The position numbers were made by a program, and so were the translations under genes. The notes under the pieces are model-generated. The model made no database searches and was not told the DNA's origin. It saw nothing but the letters and a program-made list of their open reading frames with translations. DNA of 64,000 bases, taken from NCBI RefSeq assembly GCF_035918095.1, contig NZ_CP109137.1, forward strand, positions 310,001 through 374,000, given 5' to 3'. This DNA is from Streptomyces sp. NBC_01750 (GTDB taxonomy: Bacteria; Actinomycetota; Actinomycetes; Streptomycetales; Streptomycetaceae). Of this stretch, positions 44,225-52,493 are shown piece after piece (within the stretch, counting starts at the first letter, position 1; each line of letters begins with the position of its first letter).

Positions 44225-45352
44225 CTAGCTCAGCGTCTTCATCGCCGCCGCGTCGAACGGCTTCATCTCCTCGAACCGGTCCCCCAGGACCTTCGCCGCC
44301 CACTGCGGGTCCTGGAGCAGGGCGCGGCCGACGGCGACCAGGTCGAACTCGTCGCGCTCCAGGCGGTCGAGGAGGTTGTCGATGCCCTGGACCGGGGCGC
44401 CCTCGCCCATGAAGCCGCGGATGAAGTCGCCGTCGAGGCCGACCGAGCCGACGGTGATGGTGGGCCTGCCGGTGAGCTTCTTGGTCCAGCCCGCCAGGTT
44501 CAGGTCCGAGCCCTCGAACTCCGGGAGCCAGTAGCGGCGAGTGGAGGCGTGGAAGGCGTCGACGCCGGCCGCGGCGAGCGGGGTCAGGATCGCCTCCAGC
44601 TCCTCCGGGGTCTGGGCAAGCCTTGCATCGTAGGCTTCCTGCTTCCACTGCGAGTAGCGGAAGATCACCGGGAATTCGGGCGAGACGGTCTCGCGGACCG
44701 CGGCCACGATCTCGGCCGCGAACTTCGTACGGGCCACAAGGTCGCCGCCGTAGGCGTCGGTGCGGCGGTTCGTCCCCGCCCACAGGAACTGGTCGAGGAG
44801 GTAGCCGTGGGCGCCGTGCAGTTCGACGCCGTCGAAACCGATGCGCTCGGCGGCCGCCGCGGCCTCGGCGAAGGCGCCGATGACGTCGTCCAGGTCGCGC
44901 CGGGTCATCGCCCTGCCGGCGTTCTCGGTGCCGTCGACGCGGATGCCGGAGGGGCCGACGGCGGGGGCGTCGGCGTAGGGCGCATCACCCTGCTTGCGCA
45001 CCATGCCGATGTGCCACAGCTGCGGCACGATGGCGCCGCCCGCCGCGTGAACGGCCTCGGCGACCTTCGCCCACCCCGCCAGCTGCTCCTCGCCGTAGAA
45101 CCGCGGCACACGGTCACTCTGCCCGGCCGACTCGTGGCCGACGTAGGTCCCCTCGGTGACGATCAGGCCCACACCCGCGGCGGCGCGACGGGCGTAGTAC
45201 GACCGCACGTCCTCACCAGGGACGCCGCCCGGGGAGAACATGCGCGTCATCGGCGCCATCACGATGCGGTTCGGGACAGTCAGGCCGTTCAGCACGACGG
45301 GCCGGGACAGGATCTCGGCCGCACGGGAGGCGGAGGACGTAGTGACGGTCAT
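44225..45352 (-). CDS. Old Yellow Enzyme family NADH:flavin oxidoreductase / alkene reductase
   Basis: A 375-residue FMN enzyme. It starts TSSASRAAEILSRPVVLNGL, then NRIVMAPMTRMFSPGG, PQLWHIGMVRK, GFDGVELHGAHGYLLDQFLW (substrate/FMN loop with HGAHG), NRRTDAYGGDLVART, and VGSVGLDGDF plus DLVAVGRALLQDP for FMN phosphate binding. OYE enzymes reduce activated C=C bonds with NAD(P)H. ATG 45352 follows AAGGAG. The gene lies 130 bases after the MFS exporter gene and on the same strand, so both may respond to the divergent MarR; reduction plus export of an electrophile is a plausible joint role. Confidence 0.9.
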   Translation of the reverse strand: MTVTTSSASRAAEILSRPVVLNGLTVPNRIVMAPMTRMFSPGGVPGEDVRSYYARRAAAGVGLIVTEGTYVGHESAGQSDRVPRFYGEEQLAGWAKVAEAVHAAGGAIVPQLWHIGMVRKQGDAPYADAPAVGPSGIRVDGTENAGRAMTRRDLDDVIGAFAEAAAAAERIGFDGVELHGAHGYLLDQFLWAGTNRRTDAYGGDLVARTKFAAEIVAAVRETVSPEFPVIFRYSQWKQEAYDARLAQTPEELEAILTPLAAAGVDAFHASTRRYWLPEFEGSDLNLAGWTKKLTGRPTITVGSVGLDGDFIRGFMGEGAPVQGIDNLLDRLERDEFDLVAVGRALLQDPQWAAKVLGDRFEEMKPFDAAAMKTLS

Positions 45353-45481
45353 GGGGTGCTCCTTGTAAGCATCAGTAGATATGTGCAACGTGCATTTGAA
45401 TACGTGTAGGGGTCGATCGTCCGGGCGGTCACGGCATTCCGCCTGTCCGGTGAGCTGCCCTGTGATCCCGGACACCGCCGC

Positions 45482-47554
45482 CTACTGCGCCGCGGGGTGC
45501 GCCAGCGCCATGTCGAAGCTGTCCGTACCGCGACCCTCGACGGCCAGCGTCGACGCCACGGGCGGGTAGCCGCTGGCGATGAGCGAGTACTCGCCCGCGG
45601 TCAGATCGGTGAAGGCGTACGCGCCGTCGGCGTCCGTGATGGTGGTGCGCACCACGTTCCCGGCGGCGTCCACCAGCGTCACCCGGGCATCGGGCAGCCG
45701 GCGGCCGCCCTCCCCGGCGCGTACGGTGCCCCGCACCTGCAGACCGGCCGGTCCTGTGACGCGGGGGAGCTTGATGGCGTACGCGACCGGGGTGGCCGCC
45801 GCCATGACCGTGGCGGCCTGCGGCTGATGGCCTTCGGCGGCCGTGATCAGGACGTACGGGCCACTGGTGGGGGCGTCCAGCGCGTACCGGCCATCGGGTT
45901 GGGAGACCGTGCGTCCCACCTGCCGTCCATCCGGCGAGACAAGGGCGAGGGCGGCACCGCCCAGTACTTCGCCGTCGGCGTCCCGCACCAGGCCGCGGAA
46001 CCCGGCCCCAGCCTGGACAGCATCGGCCTGGACCGCAGGCTCCGTAACCGGATCAGCAACGGCCGTCTCCACGGCCGGAGTTGACGGGGCGTCCGCGCTT
46101 GCCCTGCCCGCCTCGACGACCCGGGGGCCGTGCTGTCCGCGCAGGCCGAGCCAGCTGATCACCACGACCAGCGCGAAGGCGACGGCCCCGATGCCGAAGG
46201 TGAGAGTGAACCCGGATTCGGCGGGCAGCGGCGGAACGCCCGCCGGCAGGTGCTCGATGGTCTTGGACGCCAGGATCGTGGTGACAATGGCGCTGCCGAT
46301 CGCGCTGCCGGTGGAGCGGGAGATCGAGTTGATGCCGTTGGCGATGCCGCTTTGGTGGTGCGGGACGCTCGCCATGATGACGGCGGGCATGGCAGCGTAG
46401 CCGAAGCTGACGGCCGCGCCGGTCATGAGGCCGGCTCCGATCACCGAGGCGGTGTGGGCGTGGTCGAGGGCCAGCCAGCCGAAGCCGACGGCCCCGAATA
46501 CTGCGGCCATGCCGAGCACGAACCGGGGGCCGCGCTGGCGCACCAGCTGGCCACCGATGGGCGAGGCGAGCAGGGAGACGATCGCGCCGGGCAGCAGGAA
46601 CTGGACGGATGCGCGCAGGATGGACGCGTCGAAGCCGAAGCCGGTGAGCGCCTCGGGCATCTGCACGAAGTAGGAGACGCCCAGGAAGTTCGCGAACATG
46701 CCGAAGCCGACGAGGACGCCGGCGAGGTTGGCCATGAGGACCGGGCGATGGATGAACATCCGCATGTCGACGAGGGGCTCGCGGACCTTGAGCTCGGTCA
46801 ATACCCAGACAACGGTCATGACGGCCGCGCCGGCGAAGGTGCCCAGCGTGCGGCCGGAGGTCCAACCCCACTCGTGGCCTTGGGAGATCGGCAGCAGGAG
46901 CAGCAGCAGAGCGATGCCGAGGGTGAGGGCGCCGAGGAAGTCGGTGCGGCCGCCAGTCTTGTGCCGGGTCGCGGGGACCAGGAAGACGACGGCGAGCAGA
47001 GCAAGGGCCGCGAAGCCGGTCGCCATCCAGAAGGCGTTGCGGTAGTCGGCGTCGGCGCCGGAGGTGAGCAGGCCCGTGGCGACGAGTGCGAGCCCGCTGC
47101 CGAACGCAAGGGTGCCGCTGACCAGGGCCATGGCGCCGGGCAACTTCTGCGGCCGGACCTCCTCACGCAGGACGGAAAGGGCCAGCGGGAAGATCGCGGT
47201 GGCGGCACCCTGGAGCACCCGGCCCAGAATCAGCAGCGGCAGCGAGCTCGCGAGCGCGGCGACGACGGAGCCCGCGACCATGACGACGAGCACGGCCACC
47301 AGGGTGGGCTTCTTGCCGTGCTGGTCCCCGAAGCGGCCAAGCAGCGGGGTGAAGACGGCGGCGGACAGCAGGGTGGCGGTGGTCACCCAGCTGACGTTGG
47401 CGGTCGAGGTGCCGAGGTCGCCCTGGATCAGGCCCAGGATCGGGACGGGCAGGGTCTGCATCATCGACACGACCATGGCGGCAAGGCTCAGGGCGAAGAC
47501 GATGACCGTCTCGTTCCGTTGCCCGGCGGCGGGGACGGATGCGGCGTGGCTCAT
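45482..47554 (-). CDS. DHA2-type MFS exporter fused to carboxypeptidase-regulatory-like domains
   Basis: A 690-residue protein. Residues 1-480 form a 14-TM drug:H+ antiporter (EmrB/QacA type): motif A GRFGDQHGKKPTLVAVLVV, motif C region LVSGTLAFGSGLALVATGLL, with further helices to about 475. After an Ala/Val/Pro-rich linker there are two beta-sandwich repeats, FRGLVRDADGEVLGGAALAL with PDGRYALDAPTSGPYVLITA, and VRGTVRAGEGGRRLPDARVT with DADGAYAFTDLTAGEYSLIA. These are carboxypeptidase-regulatory/CNA-B-like domains. The fusion places them on the outer face, assuming even TM number. ATG 47554 is divergent from the marR gene. It probably exports a toxic compound; the role of the external domains is unknown. 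Confidence 0.88.
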   Translation of the reverse strand: MSHAASVPAAGQRNETVIVFALSLAAMVVSMMQTLPVPILGLIQGDLGTSTANVSWVTTATLLSAAVFTPLLGRFGDQHGKKPTLVAVLVVMVAGSVVAALASSLPLLILGRVLQGAATAIFPLALSVLREEVRPQKLPGAMALVSGTLAFGSGLALVATGLLTSGADADYRNAFWMATGFAALALLAVVFLVPATRHKTGGRTDFLGALTLGIALLLLLLPISQGHEWGWTSGRTLGTFAGAAVMTVVWVLTELKVREPLVDMRMFIHRPVLMANLAGVLVGFGMFANFLGVSYFVQMPEALTGFGFDASILRASVQFLLPGAIVSLLASPIGGQLVRQRGPRFVLGMAAVFGAVGFGWLALDHAHTASVIGAGLMTGAAVSFGYAAMPAVIMASVPHHQSGIANGINSISRSTGSAIGSAIVTTILASKTIEHLPAGVPPLPAESGFTLTFGIGAVAFALVVVISWLGLRGQHGPRVVEAGRASADAPSTPAVETAVADPVTEPAVQADAVQAGAGFRGLVRDADGEVLGGAALALVSPDGRQVGRTVSQPDGRYALDAPTSGPYVLITAAEGHQPQAATVMAAATPVAYAIKLPRVTGPAGLQVRGTVRAGEGGRRLPDARVTLVDAAGNVVRTTITDADGAYAFTDLTAGEYSLIASGYPPVASTLAVEGRGTDSFDMALAHPAAQ

Positions 47555-47640
47555 GGCTGGCGGGACCTTCTCAATGCTTCAGATCGTATATGTTTGATGA
47601 CGTCAAGCACTTCGCAGACGGTAGACCTCAATAGTTAAGG

Positions 47641-47690
47641 TAGTCAAGTAAACAATTGATGATATGAAGCAAATTGAGTACGCTCAAGCC
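47641..47690 (+). promoter_or_regulatory. MarR operator candidates in the divergent promoter
   Basis: TCAAGTAAACAATTGA at 47644-47659 has TCAA/TTGA arms, and TTGAGTACGCTCAA at 47674-47687 is a perfect TTGAG-N4-CTCAA palindrome. They share the TTGA half-site and lie between the MFS and marR starts, in a clearly AT-rich stretch. Autoregulation by the MarR protein fits this arrangement. Confidence 0.6.
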
Positions 47691-48131
47691 ATGAGCGCCA
47701 CCGCCCCGCAGGCACCCACCAAGCTCCAACTGCTGGAACTGCTCGCCGCCATCGGCACCGCCCAGTGGCGCGATTTCGCAGCCACCGCCGCCCATCACGG
47801 CCTCACCTCCGTGCAGGCCAAGGTCCTCGCCCAGCTCGACGGCCCGCTGCCGATGCGCGGCCTCGCCGCCCTGCTGGTGTGCGACGCGTCGAACGTCACG
47901 GGGATCGTGGACCGGCTGGAGGCCCGCGAGCTGGTCCGCCGTGAAGCCGACCCCGCGGACCGCCGGGTGAAGAACGTCGTCGCGACCGACACGGGCCGCG
48001 AGATCATCCGCTGCGTGCGCGAGGAGATGCAGGAGACGCACGGCGCCCTCGACGCCCTGGACGAAGCCGAGAGCGCGACGCTCTACGCCCTGCTGGAACG
48101 CTTGCGAAAGACGATGGAGAAGGACGCCTGA
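47691..48131 (+). CDS. MarR family transcriptional regulator
   Basis: A 146-residue MarR protein. AAHHGLTSVQAKVLAQLDGP, MRGLAALLVCDASNVTGIVD (recognition helix), RLEARELVRREADPADRRVK (wing with DxRxxK-like DRRVK) and a C-terminal dimer helix (EAESATLYALLERLRKTME). ATG 47691 is favoured because the TTGAG-N4-CTCAA palindrome would otherwise lie inside the coding region; an ATG at 47664 gives nine more residues. Neither has a clear ribosome site. It is divergent from the MFS exporter gene and presumably represses it until a phenolic or drug-like ligand binds. Confidence 0.85.
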   Translation: MSATAPQAPTKLQLLELLAAIGTAQWRDFAATAAHHGLTSVQAKVLAQLDGPLPMRGLAALLVCDASNVTGIVDRLEARELVRREADPADRRVKNVVATDTGREIIRCVREEMQETHGALDALDEAESATLYALLERLRKTMEKDA

Positions 48132-48647
48132 CAGCGACTGTTACCCATCGCGTTCCCACCGACGCCGGAGGCTTTCGAGGAGACAGTCCAGGCTTCGCCG
48201 GGAGTGGAGGTGCTCAACGCGATTGCGCAGGAGTTCGGTCCCGAGTTCCTGCTCGCAGGGAAGGTCTTGACTGACCAGGCGATGGTCGTCAACGGCTTGC
48301 CGGCGTCGGGGTGGACGCCGGCCCGGATCCGGCACGTTGTCGCGGGCCCGGACTGGCCAGGAGAGATCAGGACGAGTCGGGACGCGATCATCGCCGACCG
48401 GCTGCGGCGCGCCTCAGCCGGTCCGGTCCCAGCTTCCGCTCCTCCCATTCCGCTGCAGGCATCGTCACAGCGCCGTGATTCCTCGGCGGGCGCGGACGGT
48501 GGTGCGACGTGGACTCCGCCTCCGTGGACGGGTGATGTGCCGAGGGTGCGCCGTAACCAGCCCCCCAGTAGTCGAGTGTCGACGACGCCTGAATCCGGGT
48601 TCAGGCACAGATTCCGTGAAGTCGATCATGCTGCCGTGCGCCGGTGA
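48132..48647 (+). pseudogene. Unidentified C-terminal gene fragment
   Basis: In the same frame as the marR stop, an open sequence reads PIAFPPTPEAFEETVQASPG, VEVLNAIAQEFGPEFLLAGK, LTDQAMVVNGLPASGWTPAR and DWPGEIRTSRDAIIADRLRR. The L-T-D-Q...GW.p..lR.v..g..wP..i..s..aii..RL pattern is familiar from the ends of Streptomyces plasmid/ICE helix-turn-helix proteins, but no start is present. Probably a decayed mobile-element gene; low confidence on identity. Confidence 0.35.
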
Positions 48648-48665
48648 CGCTCCGAACGGCCCTGC

Positions 48666-49529
48666 TCAGTAAAGGGCCGGCGGCCCCTGCTCAATGCGGC
48701 GCAGCACCGGCGTGAGCTGGTCGAGTTCATCGCTGCCTTGGAGCTGCCGTTCGTCCCACCATGTGGCGCCGGCGTCCAGCAATGGCCCGATCACGTCGCG
48801 CGCCTTCGCGCCCTCGCCGGCAGTCGCGCCGCCGAGGACGATCTCGAAGGGACTGTCCTCCTGGTCGTCGCGGTGCTGGTGAAGGTATTCGATCAGGTCG
48901 CGGACCTGATCGACGGGTGGAACGTGGCCGTGCCTGGCGGAAGCGAACAAGGGGACCGCGCCGTCCCAGCGGGCGGCGCGGCGCATCGGCGGGCGGTTCG
49001 GCCAGAATCCGGCAATCCAGACCGGCGGTCGGGGGTGTTGCACGGTGGCGGGCAGCAAGGTCACGTCTCGTACCTGGTAGTGCTGTCCGTCGTGGTTTAC
49101 GGGCTCGCCCGACCAGAAGCGTTGGAGCAAGTCCAGCCCCTCGTCGAGGCGTTGGGCGAGTACGAGGGGGTCGGTTGTGTCGCCGAAGCTGCCGTACTCG
49201 TCCTCGATCGGACCGCCCAGACCCGCCCCGAAGATGACCCTGCCGCCACTGAGGGTGTCCAAGGTGGCTACTTGGCGGGCGAGTTGCTGCGGACGCTGCC
49301 GGGCGACGGGGGTGACCAGCGTGCCCAGCCTGATCCGCGACGTCGCCAGCGCTGCGGCCGTCAGCAACATCCAAGGGTCCCCGAACGGCCGCTGGTGCCG
49401 TCTGTGCACAACATGGTCCCAGACGAACAGCCCATCCCAGCCGGCCTGTTCCGTCGCAGCGGCGACGGTCGCCACCGTCCTGGGATCGGCGAAGTCCCCG
49501 AAGTTGGGGATGTTGATGGAAAAACGCAT
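48666..49529 (-). CDS. LLM class (F420/FMN-dependent) flavin oxidoreductase
   Basis: A 287-residue bacterial luciferase-like TIM-barrel protein. MRFSINIPNFGDFADPRTVA, ATEQAGWDGLFVWDHVV, LTAAALATSRIRLGTLVTPV, RQPQ-like RQRPQQLARQVATLDTLSGG and VIFGAGLGGPIEDEYGSFGD are family hallmarks. Many actinomycete members use coenzyme F420. ATG 49529 follows GGAGGACTATGCGGGA. The substrate is unknown and there is no operon partner; upstream lies transposase debris. Confidence 0.85.
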   Translation of the reverse strand: MRFSINIPNFGDFADPRTVATVAAATEQAGWDGLFVWDHVVHRRHQRPFGDPWMLLTAAALATSRIRLGTLVTPVARQRPQQLARQVATLDTLSGGRVIFGAGLGGPIEDEYGSFGDTTDPLVLAQRLDEGLDLLQRFWSGEPVNHDGQHYQVRDVTLLPATVQHPRPPVWIAGFWPNRPPMRRAARWDGAVPLFASARHGHVPPVDQVRDLIEYLHQHRDDQEDSPFEIVLGGATAGEGAKARDVIGPLLDAGATWWDERQLQGSDELDQLTPVLRRIEQGPPALY

Positions 49530-49589
49530 TCCCGCATAGTCCTCCGCACGGCCAGGCGCGGCAATCGGATAACAGGACATGGCCAGCCG

Positions 49590-49790
49590 AGCGTGACGCA
49601 GTGGGTGGACGTAGTCGTGCAGGGTGCTGTAGCTGCGGCAGGCCCCGCGTTCGTGTAGTTCGCGGTGCAGCGATGCCGCCGGCGGCCAGCACCCCGCGGC
49701 CGCACCAGAGCAGTCGGCACGCCCGTTGGAACAGTTCCCACAACTCATCCCGCCCCAGCCGCTCCACGAGCAACCAGATGAAGTGAGCTG
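49590..49790 (-). pseudogene. Transposase-like remnant (IS21/ISL3-type middle region?)
   Basis: On the minus strand HRELHERGACRSYSTLHDYV, preceded by a Cys/Gly-rich stretch in the same frame and by WELFQRACRLLWCGR in another, resembles the linker 'lWrEirerGy.GSystlr.yl..lR' found in ISL3- and IS21-type transposases. It is short and frameshifted. Family assignment is tentative. Confidence 0.3.
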
Positions 49791-49860
49791 CCAGGTCTGA
49801 GCATCGCGGTAGGACGCCCGCGCCCAACTCCGGGAAGCGGCAGACATGACCACCAAGGAG

Positions 49861-50152
49861 GTGGCGGCCCGGCTGTACTCATGGGCGGCACGCAGCGATG
49901 CCGCACACGAGGGACGTCGAAGCGAGCAACAGAACGCCCGAGGCACGTCCCCGGTGGCGCGCACTGGAACTGGCCCGCACATGCCTGCTGTCCCGACGCG
50001 TCCTGACCGAGCCTCGGGAACTGGTCCGGCCTGACTCCCCCATCCACCCCCGTGCCGTACTTGGCCGTGGCACAGTGGTGTGAGGCACAGCACACGGGGG
50101 GCTCGGTCCGCGGGCCCGTAGGACATGGCGTGCGGCGGAGAGGTGGTCTGCC
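49861..50152. promoter_or_regulatory. Upstream region of the EACC1 cassette
   Basis: No supported gene. The last part (from about 50060) carries repeated CACAGTG/GGCACAGC and GGCACAGCACAC-like short motifs and the ribosome site GGAGAGGTGG, so the cassette promoter is probably here. Confidence 0.35.
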
Positions 50153-50554
50153 ATGGAATCACGGCTGGCTGTCGATGGTCCCGAGGGACCGGACACCCTG
50201 GTGGAATTCCGGGATTGGCTCGGCGAGGAACCGCAGCTCCGCGGGTGCGTCCGCGTCCCCGCGTCGGTGCCACGCCCGGGCGATCTCGGCTCCTGGAGCG
50301 ACACGCTGGTCGTCGCGGTCGGGGCAGGCGGCGCACTCACCCCACTGGCCAGGGCGCTTGCGGTCTACCTGAGGCAGCCGCGGCGCAGCACCGTTCGGGT
50401 CAAGGTCATCGAACGTGACGGAACCCGTACGGAGTTGACCGTCCAGCACGCCAAGGATGTCGGCGAGGTGGAGCACCTGCTCCGGGCAGCGCTGCACCCC
50501 GACTCCGATGCCAATTCCCCTGCTCCGGGCGGACCGGCTGATCCGGCGTCCTGA
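50153..50554 (+). CDS. EACC1-like effector-associated constant component
   Basis: A 133-residue small alpha/beta protein. The pattern DTLVVAVGAGGALTPLARAL (51-69 region) followed by YLRQPRRSTVRVKVIERDGT and RTELTVQHAKDVGEVEHLL matches the 'effector-associated constant component 1' family described in actinobacterial NTP-dependent conflict systems, where it accompanies a protease- or caspase-type effector and an NTPase or kinase. ATG 50153 has GGAGAGGTGG upstream. The stop is three bases before the caspase gene. The biochemical role of EACC1 proteins is not established; they are thought to be adaptors. Confidence 0.8.
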   Translation: MESRLAVDGPEGPDTLVEFRDWLGEEPQLRGCVRVPASVPRPGDLGSWSDTLVVAVGAGGALTPLARALAVYLRQPRRSTVRVKVIERDGTRTELTVQHAKDVGEVEHLLRAALHPDSDANSPAPGGPADPAS

Positions 50555-50557
50555 CTC

Positions 50558-52471
50558 ATGCTGCGTCCACCCGACGCGGCCCGATCGCGCGCGGTACTGG
50601 TGGGCGTCGCCGAGTACCCCGACGATCCTCGGCTGCCGGACATCTCCGCCGCTCGGAACAACGTCCGCGATCTGCGACGGCTCCTCACCGAAGGCCGTCC
50701 GGGCTCCTTCTCCGTGGAGCACACCGAGGAGGTGATCGACCCGGCAACGCCACGGGACCTCGGGCTGCCTCTGCTGCAGGCCGCCCGCCAGGCGGAGGAC
50801 GTGTTCCTCGTCTACTACACCGGCCATGGATTGATCGGCCGTGAGAAGCGCGAACTGCATCTCGCACTGGGCCGCTCCGACTCCGAGGCACCCTCGTTCA
50901 CCGCCTTCCCTTTCCAGGGCATTCGCGAGGCGTTCCTGGCCAGCCCGGCACGCAACCGCGTATTGATCCTGGACTGCTGCTTCTCCGGCCGCGCCATCAC
51001 CGGAGGGCTCTCAGGGGTGTACGAGCCACTCATCGACCAGATGGAGATCGCCGGTACCTACACGCTGACCTCTGCCTCCGCAAATGAGGTTGCCCGCTTC
51101 GAGGAGGGCGAGCGGCACACGGCCTTCACCGGCGAGCTGCTGCTGGCCCTACGGGACGGAATACCCACAGCGCCCACGGCCGAGGTAACCCTCGGCGCCC
51201 TCTACCGGCACCTCAAGCGGGTTCTGCCGGCGAGGGGTCTGCCCGAGCCGCAGCACTGCGGGACCGATACCGCCGAGTTCCTCGTTCTCGCCCGGCCTCC
51301 ACGCGCTACCGGTCGCCCTACGGCATCCCGTCCCGACCCGGGGATCTCCACGGGCCCACGCGAGGACCTACTGGCCCGCAGGGACCTCGGCCACCGCAGA
51401 GGCGAGGCGGGCCAGACCGGAGAGGCAGTCCGTCTGCTGAGCGAGGTGGTGCCCGACCTGACCAGGTTTCTGGGGCCGGACGACCGGGAGACCCTCGTCG
51501 GACGGATCAATCTCGCTTACTGGACGGGAAATGGAGGAGACGCGGACGAGGCACTGCGACTTTCCCACGCTGCCGTCAGCGATATGACACGCGTTCTGGG
51601 ACCGAGCCACCGTGCGACCCTCGTCGGCCGCGCCCAACTCGCACACTGGATCGGGGAAACAGGCAATGTCGGGGAGGCGCTGCGGCTGTCCACCGCCGTT
51701 GTCTCCGACCTCACCCAGATCCTCGGCCCCGACGACCGTCAGACCCTCATCGGCCGCGCCCGGCTGGCACGCTGGACCGGCGAAGCCGGCGACCCGGCAT
51801 CGGCGGCCGGCCTGACCGGGGCGCTTGTACCCGATCTCTCGCGGGTGCTCGGGCCCGACGACCGGGAGACCTTCGTCGGACGGATCAACCAGGCTCAGTG
51901 GACAGGCCGGGCAGGCGGCAGTAGGAAGGCGACGAAGCTGCTCACCGGACTTGTACCGGACCTCTCGTGGGCACTCGGCCCTGATGACCGCCACACCCTG
52001 GTGGGACGGTCGCGACTGGCTCAGTGGTCGGGTGCGGCAGGTCGGCGCCGACAGGCGCTGCGACTGTTCACTGCCGTGGTGCCCGACCTGGGGCGGATCG
52101 TGGGCCCGGACGACCGGGAGACGCTGCTCGCCCGGGGTCAACTCGCCCAATGGACGGGGGAGACGGGAGACGCGGTAGAGGCCGTACGGATGTTCGCGTT
52201 GCTCGTGAACGACCTGGCCTGGGTGTTGGGCCGCGACGACCGCGCGACCCTGGTCAGCCGGGCGCGGGTGGCGCACTGGACAGGGGCCGCGGGGGACGTG
52301 GGCGAGGCCGTGCGTCTTTTCAACACAGTGCTGCCCGATCTCAGGCGCGCCTTGGGTCCGGACGACCCGGAGACCCTCGGCAACCGTGTTCTCCTCGCCC
52401 GGTGGCGGCGGAAGGCGGACCGGCGGCTCAAGGCGCAGCTCTTCTACGGGGCACAAGGGGGGCCGCGGTGA
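50558..52471 (+). CDS. Caspase-like (C14) protease with eight 42-residue repeats
   Basis: A 637-residue protein. Residues 1-245 are a caspase-like peptidase: RAVLVGVAEYPDDPRLPDIS, the catalytic His90 in YYTGHG and the catalytic Cys141 in LDCCFSG, then TLTSASANEVARF and AFTGELLLALRDG. Both dyad residues are present, so an active protease is expected. From about residue 286 to 621 there are eight tandem 42-residue TPR-like units of the form EA.RL...VVPDL..VLGPDDRETL.GR..LA.WTGE.G. Such repeats usually sense a ligand or bind partners. The start is three bases after the EACC1 stop and the kinase gene follows after 22 bases. Acts presumably as the cell-death or signalling effector of the cassette. 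Confidence 0.88.
   Translation: MLRPPDAARSRAVLVGVAEYPDDPRLPDISAARNNVRDLRRLLTEGRPGSFSVEHTEEVIDPATPRDLGLPLLQAARQAEDVFLVYYTGHGLIGREKRELHLALGRSDSEAPSFTAFPFQGIREAFLASPARNRVLILDCCFSGRAITGGLSGVYEPLIDQMEIAGTYTLTSASANEVARFEEGERHTAFTGELLLALRDGIPTAPTAEVTLGALYRHLKRVLPARGLPEPQHCGTDTAEFLVLARPPRATGRPTASRPDPGISTGPREDLLARRDLGHRRGEAGQTGEAVRLLSEVVPDLTRFLGPDDRETLVGRINLAYWTGNGGDADEALRLSHAAVSDMTRVLGPSHRATLVGRAQLAHWIGETGNVGEALRLSTAVVSDLTQILGPDDRQTLIGRARLARWTGEAGDPASAAGLTGALVPDLSRVLGPDDRETFVGRINQAQWTGRAGGSRKATKLLTGLVPDLSWALGPDDRHTLVGRSRLAQWSGAAGRRRQALRLFTAVVPDLGRIVGPDDRETLLARGQLAQWTGETGDAVEAVRMFALLVNDLAWVLGRDDRATLVSRARVAHWTGAAGDVGEAVRLFNTVLPDLRRALGPDDPETLGNRVLLARWRRKADRRLKAQLFYGAQGGPR
51413..52420 (+). repeat. Eight tandem 126-bp units coding 42-residue repeats
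   Basis: Eight consecutive units of exactly 42 codons within the caspase gene. Conserved cores are LGPDDRETLVGR and LAQWTGETG; unit 4 has ETFVGR, unit 6 IVGPDDRETLLAR, unit 8 degenerates after RWRRKADRR. Exact periodicity with moderate divergence suggests expansion by unequal recombination. Confidence 0.85.
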
Positions 52472-52493
52472 CAACGGCTGCGGGTGCGGCGAG

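Noticed and set aside
46130..47638. 502-codon plus frame opposite the MFS exporter
   Set aside because: Glu/Gly/Asp-rich antisense shadow of TM-coding sequence.
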